From the NCBI RefSeq assembly GCF_000936425.1, contig NZ_AVFK01000010.1, forward strand, positions 62,001 through 126,000: a stretch of DNA of 64,000 nucleotides. Direction: 5' to 3'. The notes under the pieces were generated by a model. That model saw only the letters and a program-made list of their open reading frames with translations. It was not told the DNA's origin and did not search any database. Shown here piece after piece: positions 1 through 7,782 of the stretch; position 1 is the stretch's first letter, and each line of letters begins with the position of its first letter. Source of the DNA: Skermanella aerolata KACC 11604. Its GTDB lineage: Bacteria > Pseudomonadota > Alphaproteobacteria > Azospirillales > Azospirillaceae. Position numbers and translations under genes: made by a program.

Positions 1-101
1 GGTACGCTGGCGACGATGTTACGTCACACGCTCGCGCGTGTCCCGGCTTGGATGCTTGAGCCGGTGCGTCTGCCCGTTTCTCTCAACGATAGAATAAGCA
101 C

Positions 102-758
102 ATGCACATAGATACCGTACGCGCTGCCTATCGCCGTTATGCCGGCGTCTACGATCTTGTCTTTGGCAAGAGTTTCGAGGCGGGACGCCAGCAGACGCTA
201 GATAGCATCAACCGTCGCCGGGGCCTGCGAGTCCTCGAGGTGGGGGTCGGCACCGGGCTGTCCCTTCCCGATTATCATCCCGACAACATCATCGTCGGCA
301 TCGATGCCTCGGAGGAAATGCTGAGGCTCGCCCATGAGCGCGTCGCCAAGAAGGGACTCAAGAACATCGAGAGCCTGGTCGAGATGGACGCTCAGAAGAT
401 GACCTTCGAGGACGCCAGCTTCGACGTCGTCGTGGCGATGTATGTGATGACGGTCGTGGAAGACCCGAAGGCCGTGATGGACGAGTTGAAGCGCGTCTGC
501 AAGCCGGGCGGCGACATCTATATCGTCAACCACTTCTCGGCGGAGAAAGCCGGTCTCCGGCTGAAGTTCGAGCGCATGATCGCCAACTTCGCGGAACTGC
601 TGGGCTGGCACGCCGATATGCCGATGACGCCCTTGCTGTCGAACGCGGGCATCGAAATCGTGAAGATCTCCAAGCTGCCGCCGTTCGGCATGTTCACGAT
701 GGTCCACTGCCGGAACCAGGACACTTCCGGAGAGGCGATGCTTCAGGGTGCCGGGTAA
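102..758 (+). CDS. Class I SAM methyltransferase, PmtA-like (phosphatidylethanolamine N-methyltransferase)
   Basis: A 218-residue soluble methyltransferase. The SAM-binding motif I is visible as LEVGVGTGLSLPDY near residue 46, followed by the acidic motif II (GIDASEEML). The short N-terminal helix with RYAGVYD and the overall length fit the Rhodobacter-type PmtA family, which makes phosphatidylcholine by methylating phosphatidylethanolamine at the inner membrane. The substrate is inferred from family resemblance only; a ubiquinone/menaquinone-type methyltransferase is the main alternative. The ATG is chosen because the family motif begins directly after it. The gene stands alone, convergent with the small membrane protein at 897-1055. 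Confidence 0.75.
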   Translation: MHIDTVRAAYRRYAGVYDLVFGKSFEAGRQQTLDSINRRRGLRVLEVGVGTGLSLPDYHPDNIIVGIDASEEMLRLAHERVAKKGLKNIESLVEMDAQKMTFEDASFDVVVAMYVMTVVEDPKAVMDELKRVCKPGGDIYIVNHFSAEKAGLRLKFERMIANFAELLGWHADMPMTPLLSNAGIEIVKISKLPPFGMFTMVHCRNQDTSGEAMLQGAG

Positions 759-812
759 GCCTGCCGGCCCGCGACCTCGGTCCTGAAACAGCAATCTTGA
801 GACAAGTTATTC

Positions 813-873
813 CGGCGGTTCAGGCCCGCCCGCTCAATTCAGCGATGAACGAGCGGGCGGGCCTGAACCGCCG
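813..873. repeat. Perfect 23-bp inverted repeat, probable bidirectional terminator
   Basis: The arms at 813-835 and 851-873 are exact reverse complements, separated by a 15-base loop. The element is GC-rich and lies between two convergent genes, where a two-way transcription terminator is expected. There is no T-tract on either side, so it is not a classical intrinsic terminator; a REP-like palindromic element is the alternative. Confidence 0.7.
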
Positions 874-896
874 TTGCATATCTGCGAACAGGGTCT

Positions 897-1055
897 TTAC
901 CGGGCGACCGCGAGCAGAAGGGCGAGGTTGATGCCCGCCATGGCCACGACAACCGGAACCAGCCAGGTCGGGTGGGTTACGAACAGGGCGATGATGACCA
1001 GCAGACCGACCAGGGCCAGTACACCGGCGGCCAGGGGCTTGAGATAGACGTCCAT
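897..1055 (-). CDS. Small two-helix membrane protein, function unknown
   Basis: A 52-residue protein read from the minus strand. It starts MDVYLKPLAAG and contains two hydrophobic stretches, about residues 8-26 and 31-50, separated by a short THPTW turn, so it should form a membrane hairpin. A GGAG ribosome-binding sequence lies about 9 bases before the ATG. I do not recognise a family. It is divergent from the gene at 1262. Confidence 0.55.
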   Translation of the reverse strand: MDVYLKPLAAGVLALVGLLVIIALFVTHPTWLVPVVVAMAGINLALLLAVAR

Positions 1056-1194
1056 TTCCGGATCTCCGTTCTACATACAGCAACGCGCAAAATTCCAGGC
1101 TGCAAGCTACACGAACCGCTCCCCGGCCGGTGTTCAAACCATGGCCGCCGGTATGCGGCCTGTTGTCACAAGATGTCCTTCGATCCTCGGATGC

Positions 1195-1220
1195 GGAACC
1201 GCTGCCTCTCCCCACGGTTT
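1195..1220 (+). promoter_or_regulatory. Candidate EcfG (general stress sigma factor) promoter
   Basis: GGAACC at 1195-1200 is followed after 16 bases by GTTT at 1217-1220. The alphaproteobacterial EcfG/RpoE2 consensus is GGAAC(C)-N16-17-cGTT, so the -35 is exact and the -10 is imperfect. It lies about 40 bases before the start of the downstream gene, a normal promoter distance. Confidence 0.45.
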
Positions 1221-1261
1221 GACTTGGGATATACCGTTCGATCCGATCGAGGAGCCGCGAC

Positions 1262-1918
1262 ATGGACCACTCACGCCTGTTCGCCCTGTATGACAGTCCC
1301 GATAACGCCCTGGCGGCGCTGGACGACCTGACGAACGCGGGAACCGGCAGGGATGCCGTCACTTTGCTCAGCCCGCATGCCGCCGGACGCCACGGAAGCG
1401 CCACGTCGGCCGACATCCCTGCGGACCGCCACGCGAGCAGTAACGTCAATGTCACGGGCATAGGGCCGCTGGTGGTGATCGGTCCGCTCGGGGCTCAACT
1501 GCACGACCGCGACATCGTCGCGGTGCTCCGCGACGGCAGCGTCGAGCTGCGGGACGCCCAGACTGCGGCGGAAGGCTTGCGCCGGGGTGCCACCCTGCTG
1601 GTCGTCGATGCTCCCCGTTCGTCCCATGACGAAATCCTGGAAATCGTGGACCGCCATCACCCGATCAGGCTGGAAAGCCTCGGCCCGACTTACCTGGAGC
1701 CGGGATGGAGTCGTGTCGACCGGGTCGCGGGCGACGATGGCGTGCTGGAAGTTGCCGACGACCTGCTGAACGTCAAGCGTCCGGGTGAAGACGCTACGGC
1801 GTTCCGTCCGCTGGCGCCGGGAAAGGAAGAGTTGGGGCTTTCCAAGTCGGGCGCCGAGAACCCGGAAGCCGGCAAGGGAGAAATCCTGGGTGGCCAGGGA
1901 GCCGGTCCGGACCGGTGA
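1262..1918 (+). CDS. Hypothetical protein, possibly general-stress related
   Basis: A 218-residue soluble protein with no membrane segment. The first ~40 residues (LFALYDSPDNALAALDDL) resemble the short alpha/beta domain at the start of general stress 17M/YflT-type proteins, which is a weak resemblance. The last ~35 residues are rich in Gly, Glu and Pro and look disordered. GAGGAG stands just ahead of the ATG. A candidate EcfG promoter upstream would make it part of the general stress response, but that is inference. A strong hairpin terminator follows the stop codon. Confidence 0.7.
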   Translation: MDHSRLFALYDSPDNALAALDDLTNAGTGRDAVTLLSPHAAGRHGSATSADIPADRHASSNVNVTGIGPLVVIGPLGAQLHDRDIVAVLRDGSVELRDAQTAAEGLRRGATLLVVDAPRSSHDEILEIVDRHHPIRLESLGPTYLEPGWSRVDRVAGDDGVLEVADDLLNVKRPGEDATAFRPLAPGKEELGLSKSGAENPEAGKGEILGGQGAGPDR

Positions 1919-1947
1919 AACGGGTTCGAACCGCTTCCTGAAATGAC

Positions 1948-1982
1948 GAACCCCCGCGTGCTCAGTGGCAGCGGGGGTTCTT
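1948..1982 (+). terminator. Hairpin terminator
   Basis: GAACCCCCGC at 1948-1957 pairs with GCGGGGGTTC at 1971-1980 across a 13-base loop, followed by TT. It starts about 30 bases after the stop codon of the preceding gene. Confidence 0.7.
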
Positions 1983-2330
1983 AGCGGTTAAAGGATTACC
2001 GCAGTTCGGCGCAATGCCGTTCAAACTTGGTAGCATGTGAAGTGCCAATTCAATGGCATATTCATGTAATCGCCGGCGGACTCATGGATTTTACTCACCC
2101 TCCAATCAATCGGCACTTGGCCTTTTAGATGGATCCTAGCCATTTTGCAGGCTACGGAGAAGTTTGTCCTGATCTGACGACCTCCTCGTTCTTGCTACAC
2201 TTTTATGATGTGCCTTTGTCTTAGGGCTGTCAAGCGTCGGACGCTCCGGAAAATTCATTCGGATCGAAAAAAAATGCTCATTGGGTATGGACAAGGCCTC
2301 TCTGGCGTCGTAGTTACCCGGCCTCACGAC
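1983..2330. other. Intergenic region before tRNA-Asp
   Basis: About 350 relatively AT-rich bases between the terminator and the tRNA. Short frames that run through the tRNA on both strands are not credible genes. The tRNA promoter must lie here, but I cannot pick one -35/-10 pair with confidence. Confidence 0.4.
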
Positions 2331-2407
<77 letters not shown>

Positions 2408-2698
2408 TTCTCCCGAATGGCATCTGCCTGGATAAACCGTCCAGCTTTCCGCACAAGATCCAATAGTCGAGATCCTCGCCTTTCGGCGAGTCGCGGTAAC
2501 CCTCCCCTCTATCCACAAGCCTATCGGTCGGCCGCTCGCCTAAAGCGGTATCCCGCAAGCCCATCGACCGCTGCGCCCGATCCACCTGTTACCGCTTCTG
2601 ATAAATTGGCCGTACGCCTCCCCACGGTGGGGAGGCGCGACTGTTTGATACCGTCCAGGAAACCCCATGAAGGGGACCGGACCAGGGGGGACGGAAGT

Positions 2699-5482
2699 AT
2701 GCGGATAGGGCAGAAAGCCCATGGTCTCAGGCCGAACCGGCCGTTCTGGCCAGGAGCCGGCAGAGGGACCGATCTCGACCAGATTTCAACGGCCCTGACA
2801 CGGGCCGGCGCCGTCGTCGTGGTGACCGGCGCCGCCGCCATGGGCAAGACAAGGCTTGCACTCGAGGCGACGGCCCGGATCAATGCGGCCTCGATCCCGT
2901 GCAGGATGGTCAACGGGGACCGTCACGACGACCTGAACGCGATTATCGAAGAAATGGCGCGGCTGCCCGAGCCGCGCTCTACCGACACAAGGGCGCGTGC
3001 CCTGCTGGTTGTCGATCGGGCCGAAGATGCCGGCGCCCAGACCCTGGAGCGGCTGATCCTGATCGCGGGCGCCACGTCCATTTCCGTGATGCTGGTCGGG
3101 CGGGCCGAACTTGTCGGCATGCTGGTCAGATCGGTGCCGGAACAGGTCTGTGACGCCATCACCCGCTACGTGGCGCTGGAACCGCTGGACGCCGACCGGA
3201 CGGCGGAGTTCGTGGCGCACTGCCTTGGTGACGAAACATCGCCGGTGACCTGCGGCAGCGATGCGCTTCGCCGTATCTCCGCCCATAGCCGAGGTGTTCC
3301 CGGCATCATCGACAGGCTGATGACGGATGCCGTGCGGCTGGCCAGATTAAGCCGGAGCGCCCGGCTGACGGCGACGGTCATCGACATGATCGCCGACGAG
3401 GAACATCCGCCCGCCGAGCAGCCGGATCCGGAAGTTCCGGCGCAATCGCATGCCCGGCTGGACCCGCCGTCATCGGCCACCCCGGCTTTCCGGCGGAAGG
3501 CCAGACCGGCCGCCGCACCGCAGCCGGTCCAGCCGCAGCCCGAACCCGACCGGCACGAAGGTCGCACAGGATCGATGCGGAGGGTCCTGACAGGACTTCA
3601 AGGGGCGCCCGACCCCCGCCACGGGTACGACACCCGTTACGGATACGGCGACGACTCCGCGTTTCTGGACGAGGACGCCGACGTCACTGACTGGCCGCGG
3701 TCTTCGGCGGACATGCTGCATCCGCCAGCGCGGCCGGCACGCCGGATCCCGCCCTGGGCCGGCGGCATAGCCTTCGTCTTGGTAGCGACCAGCGCCATCG
3801 CCCTTCAGCATTACCTGCAGTCGGGCGCACCCATCCTGACCCCGGCGGATGGACAGCGTGCGGTCGTAAGCTCGGTGCTTGGGGATACCGGCAGCCGTTC
3901 GGCGGCACCTTCCCCGATGCGGCAACCCGACCCGGCGCAAACGGCAGGCCAACCAAGTGCCCGCAGCCCCGAACAAGTGCCTATGGCGGACTATCTTCAG
4001 CGGGTGCAAGTGGCGGTGGTCGAGTCGCGCATGCTCAGCGCGCCGGCCGACGAAGGCGAGGCGGAGCGGTCCGTTATGCCGGAAGCAGCCGCCGAACCGA
4101 ACCCGGAGATGCCCGTTGTCCAGGCACCGGCAACGGAGCCCCTGGCGGAGACCATGCCGGGGTCGGAGCCGGTTCCCCCGGCGCCGGCGGAAAGCGTTCA
4201 GCCGGTTCAGGAGCCGCCCGTCTATGAAAACGAAGCGATAGCTCCCGCCGAGCCCGAGCCGGCTCCTGCGGAAGCCATGCCGGCAGAGCCCGCACCGCCT
4301 GAACCTACGGCTGAATCTCTGCCTGAACCGGAGACCCCGGCGCCGGCGGTAGAGGCCGTCACGCCTGCCGAGCCGGAAGAGGTTCCGGCGGAAGCGGTTC
4401 CGATGGCGCCCACACCGACAGCGGAAAGTCCGGCGGAACCGGCGCCAGCAGACAGAGCGGCCGAGTCGGCTCCGCCTGACGCCGCCCAGCCGCTGGAACC
4501 GGAAACCCCGGCTGCGGAAATGTCTCCCCCGGCGGAAACCGCACCAGGCGACCCCGCTCCGAGCGAGCCGGTGGCATCGGAGCCGGAGTTGCCGGCAGCG
4601 TCCGAACCCCCGGCAGCCGCCGTCGTTCCGGAAACCCTTCCGCAGGATCCGGCCGCCGAGCAGACCGCACCACCGGAGCCGGCGCCTGAGCCGACCATCG
4701 CGGAGCCGGCGCCACCAGCGGCCCCGGCCGCCGAGCCCCCGGCGGACATCGCCATCCCCGAGCCGGCCCTGCCGGAGCCGATCCCCGAGCAGGCTTCCCC
4801 ACCGGAACCCGAACCGGCACCAATCATCGCGGAACCGGCACCACCGCCTGAACCGGCTCCCGAGCCCCCGGCGGACATCGCCATTCCGGAGCCGGCCCCA
4901 CCGGAGCCGATCCCGGAGCAGGTTTCTCCGCCGGAGCCGGAGCCGGCGCCGACCATCGCTGAGCCGGCGCCACCGCCTGAACCGGCTCCCGAGCCCCCGG
5001 CGAACATCGCCATTCCGGCGCCGGCCCCGCCGGAGCCGATCCCGGAGCAGACTTCTCCGTTGGAGCCCGAGCCTGCACCGACCCTTGCGGAGCCGGCACC
5101 ATCGCCTGAACCGGAACTGCCATCACCGGAACCGCCGGCACCTGCGCCCGCAGTCGTTACGGCGGCACCTCCGCCGGCTCCCGCACCGGCAGCGCCGAAG
5201 CCGCCTTCCATCGCGGAATCGGTTCTTCTGGAAAGGGGGGATCGCCTGCTCGCACTCGGCGATATCGCCTCGGCACGCCTTCTATACGAGTCGGCCGCCG
5301 CCGGGGGCAGCGCGCGGGGCGCTCTGCTGGCGGGCCGGACGCTCGATCCGTCCTATCTGCGCAGCTTGGGCACCAGGGGCGTGACCGGCGATCCCGCACG
5401 CGCGGCCGAGTGGTATGAAAAGGCTGCCAAGCTGGGCGACGACTTGGCAGCGACCCATCTGGAGGCCTTGGGGCGCCGCTGA
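2699..5482 (+). CDS. P-loop ATPase with one membrane helix, Pro/Glu-rich repeats and a Sel1-like C-terminus
   Basis: A 927-residue protein. Residues ~35-230 form an ATPase domain with Walker A GAAAMGKT (Lys50) and a candidate Walker B at LLVVDRAED near residue 103, similar to the ExeA/GspA-type AAA module. One membrane helix follows at about 352-372. Residues ~385-840 are a very long Pro/Glu/Ala-rich stretch, probably periplasmic, with 43-residue repeats at 658-786. The C-terminus (~840-927) shows a Sel1-like repeat (AAEWYEKAAKLGDDLAA). The ATG at 2699 has a GGGGGGA ribosome-binding sequence; the frame is open further upstream, but that part follows directly on the tRNA and is not protein-like. 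An envelope-spanning or secretion role is inference. Confidence 0.8.
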   Translation: MRIGQKAHGLRPNRPFWPGAGRGTDLDQISTALTRAGAVVVVTGAAAMGKTRLALEATARINAASIPCRMVNGDRHDDLNAIIEEMARLPEPRSTDTRARALLVVDRAEDAGAQTLERLILIAGATSISVMLVGRAELVGMLVRSVPEQVCDAITRYVALEPLDADRTAEFVAHCLGDETSPVTCGSDALRRISAHSRGVPGIIDRLMTDAVRLARLSRSARLTATVIDMIADEEHPPAEQPDPEVPAQSHARLDPPSSATPAFRRKARPAAAPQPVQPQPEPDRHEGRTGSMRRVLTGLQGAPDPRHGYDTRYGYGDDSAFLDEDADVTDWPRSSADMLHPPARPARRIPPWAGGIAFVLVATSAIALQHYLQSGAPILTPADGQRAVVSSVLGDTGSRSAAPSPMRQPDPAQTAGQPSARSPEQVPMADYLQRVQVAVVESRMLSAPADEGEAERSVMPEAAAEPNPEMPVVQAPATEPLAETMPGSEPVPPAPAESVQPVQEPPVYENEAIAPAEPEPAPAEAMPAEPAPPEPTAESLPEPETPAPAVEAVTPAEPEEVPAEAVPMAPTPTAESPAEPAPADRAAESAPPDAAQPLEPETPAAEMSPPAETAPGDPAPSEPVASEPELPAASEPPAAAVVPETLPQDPAAEQTAPPEPAPEPTIAEPAPPAAPAAEPPADIAIPEPALPEPIPEQASPPEPEPAPIIAEPAPPPEPAPEPPADIAIPEPAPPEPIPEQVSPPEPEPAPTIAEPAPPPEPAPEPPANIAIPAPAPPEPIPEQTSPLEPEPAPTLAEPAPSPEPELPSPEPPAPAPAVVTAAPPPAPAPAAPKPPSIAESVLLERGDRLLALGDIASARLLYESAAAGGSARGALLAGRTLDPSYLRSLGTRGVTGDPARAAEWYEKAAKLGDDLAATHLEALGRR
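4670..5056 (+). repeat. Three tandem 129-bp coding repeats
   Basis: Units at 4670-4798, 4799-4927 and 4928-5056 each encode a 43-residue block built around IAEPAPP, a central AxIAIPxPAxPEPIPEQ and a start of PPEPxP. A degenerate partial unit follows at 5057. They lie inside the Pro/Glu-rich segment of the 2699-5482 protein, so slippage would change its length in frame. Confidence 0.85.
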
Positions 5483-5490
5483 CCGGCGCC

Positions 5491-6210
5491 CTACTGGGTC
5501 TTGCGGCCGTTCAGCCACATGTCCGCCGCGCTGAACCGGGTCCAGCCGGGGAACTGGGCCGCCAGATTTACCTCGCGCCACTTCGCATGGCGCGGGGGCC
5601 TCTGGAATTCTTCGAAGCGGTCGAAGAACGCCTGGGTGAAATGGGCCACCTTGCGGTACCGGTCGTTGTCCGCGGGCCAGTTGTAGACCACCATGACGGC
5701 ACCGACCGCCACGGTGCTGACGGTGCCGCCATCGGCGACCAGTCCCGGATAATCTTGGTGGCCCAGTGTCGATGGAAGATAGGTATCCAGCAACTCGGCG
5801 CTCGCCTCGACCGGGAGGAAATGCAGCCCCCCATCCGACGTCAGGTCGCGGAACAGCCGGGTAGGCTTACCGGCCACATAGGCTGTCGCCGAGATTTTGC
5901 CGGCTGTCAGCTTTTCGACCGCCGGCGCCTGATCGAACGACGTCCGCTCGACGTCGATCCCCAGCTTGCCGAACAGCAGCGACGCCGTCATGTCGGTGCC
6001 GCTGCCAGCGACGTCGAAATTGACCATTCGGCCAGCCAGATCCTTGACGTCACGGATCCCGCCGGCTGCCAGCAGGTGGAACTCCTCGTTGTATAGCTTG
6101 GCGATGTAGCGGACGCGCTTGTCGATGGTCGGGAACAGGCGTTCCCGCTGTGCATAGGCCAGCACGTCCGACTGGACGATGCCAACGTCGATGCCGCGCG
6201 TACGGGTGAC
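5491..6210 (-). pseudogene. 5'-truncated TAXI-family TRAP transporter binding protein
   Basis: The frame encodes the C-terminal two thirds of a TAXI (NMT1-like) periplasmic solute-binding protein; typical blocks are LYNEEFHLLA, YVAGKPTRLF and VAVGAVMVVYNWPA. The family-like sequence RGIDVGIVQSDVLAYAQ continues upstream of the first usable start (GTG at 6165). No ATG, GTG or TTG occurs in frame from there back to the stop codon of the DUF445 gene at 6261, and no signal peptide is present. It is therefore most likely a remnant; a CTG start at 6264 is the only other local option. No TRAP permease gene is nearby. Confidence 0.7.
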
Positions 6211-6260
6211 CCTCTCGAAAGGGGCGACGGCAATGGCAGAGGGAGTGCGGCGGACGCCGG

Positions 6261-7517
6261 TCAGCCGGTGAACTGGGTCAGCAGGAAGAGTGCCGAGCCG
6301 ACCAGGGAGGCGACGATGGTGCCGGAAATCCGGACATATTGGAGGTCACTGCCGACCGCGGTTTCTACCCTGTCGGAGACGGTTTGGGCGTCCCAGCCAT
6401 GGACCACTTCGGCGATGAAGCGGCCGATGCCGCGCCGCCACGGCGAGACCATCTCCAAGGCCAGCCGCTCGACGGAGGCGTTCAGGCGAGCCCGCATGGC
6501 CGGGTCGGCTTCCAGCGTCGCCGCCAGCGACCGCAGTCCCGTCGTCAGCGCCTCGCGCGTCTTTCCATCCGGCCTTGCCAAGTCGTCGAGGGTGAGATCG
6601 CGCATCTCGTCCCACAGCCCGGCCAGCCAGATCTGGATTTCCGGCCGGTCGAGCAGCTGCGCCTTTGCGGCTTCCACCTGGGCACGCGTGTCGGGATCGT
6701 CCTGAAGGTCGCGCGCCAGATCCTCGATAGCCAGTTCCATCCTGATGCGGGTCACGGAAGCCGGGTCCAGCAGGTCGGTCAGGAACTCCTGCGCGCCCTG
6801 GCCGATCTTCTGGGCGACCCGCCGGTCGATCGCCTTCGGGATCCACCAGCCGCTGCGCTGTCCGACCATGGATTGCAGACGGCCCTGGTTGCGGTCCATC
6901 AGCGTCAGCGCCCAGGCTACGACGCGTTCCAGCAGCGGCTGGTGCTGGCCGCTGGATACCAGCACGCCCAGTATCTTGCCGAGCAGGGGGCTGACCTCGG
7001 CACCGCGCAACTGCTCGCCCAGCGCCCGGCCGAAGAAGGCGCGCAGTTCGCGGTCCTCGACCGACTGGATCAGGGTCGGCAGCGTCGTGGTCAGGCGCGC
7101 CGCCAGCGCTTCCACCATTCCCGGCGCATTCAGCCAGCGGACGACCCTGTCCGCCGGGTCGATCGACCGGAGCTTCGCCGCGACCAGCGAAGGCTCCAGG
7201 AAGTTCCGCTCCACGAAGCTGCCAAGCCCGTCGCCGATCCGGTCCTTGTTGGCCGGGATGATGGCGGTATGGGGGATCGGCAGTCCCAGCGGACGGCGGA
7301 ACAGGGCGGTGACCGCGAACCAGTCGGCCAGGGCGCCGACGATGGCCGCTTCCGACGCGGCGCGTGCCAGTTCCACCCAGAAGCCCGGCTCGGGCACGAA
7401 GCGCAAGGCGGTGAACAGGGTGGCGGCAAGCACAAGCAGGCCGGTCGCCAGGTTCCGGTTCCGCCGCAGGAGGCGGCGCTGGCCCGCTTCGTGGTCGGTA
7501 TCCTGATCTTCAAGCAT
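6261..7517 (-). CDS. DUF445 family membrane protein
   Basis: A 418-residue protein with a membrane helix near residues 24-42, a conserved region rich in Trp and Phe (EAAIVGALADWFAVTALF, the DUF445 signature) and a final helix ending LFLLTQFTG. DUF445/YjiN proteins are inner-membrane proteins of unknown role. It starts at an ATG and overlaps or abuts the truncated TAXI gene at its 3' end. The 265-base region upstream is shared with the divergent histidine kinase gene and holds the promoters of both. Confidence 0.85.
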   Translation of the reverse strand: MLEDQDTDHEAGQRRLLRRNRNLATGLLVLAATLFTALRFVPEPGFWVELARAASEAAIVGALADWFAVTALFRRPLGLPIPHTAIIPANKDRIGDGLGSFVERNFLEPSLVAAKLRSIDPADRVVRWLNAPGMVEALAARLTTTLPTLIQSVEDRELRAFFGRALGEQLRGAEVSPLLGKILGVLVSSGQHQPLLERVVAWALTLMDRNQGRLQSMVGQRSGWWIPKAIDRRVAQKIGQGAQEFLTDLLDPASVTRIRMELAIEDLARDLQDDPDTRAQVEAAKAQLLDRPEIQIWLAGLWDEMRDLTLDDLARPDGKTREALTTGLRSLAATLEADPAMRARLNASVERLALEMVSPWRRGIGRFIAEVVHGWDAQTVSDRVETAVGSDLQYVRISGTIVASLVGSALFLLTQFTG

Positions 7518-7782
7518 GTCGGCCGATCATATCGGTCTGGCGGTCGTACTGGTCGGGCATTTTTTCGGCGATGGTCGCGTGAATCGGTTCGCGGCAGGTC
7601 CGCATCCCGGCAACACGCGTGGTGCTCTCCTGGTTGCCGGATGGCTGGACTAGGGCTATCGCATCGGCGTCAAACCGGATAGAACCGCATTTCCAGTTCG
7701 TGAGATCCGGCCAGTTCAGCTTACCTTCCGTCGTCCTAACCCGATCGGGTGTCATGATCGGGGGGACAGGATCACGGAGATC

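Noticed and set aside
1-101. Partial gene at the left edge of the window.
   Set aside because: One frame is open across this stretch but it is too short to judge and shows no family pattern.
2417-2698. N-terminal extension of the ATPase/Pro-Glu repeat protein.
   Set aside because: The frame is open from just after the tRNA, but a good ribosome-binding site precedes the ATG at 2699 and the extra residues are not domain-like.
4222-5211. Gly/Ala/Ser-rich open frame antisense to the Pro/Glu repeat protein.
   Set aside because: The Gly-rich repeats are simply the complement of Pro/Glu codons in the real gene; there is no ribosome-binding site.
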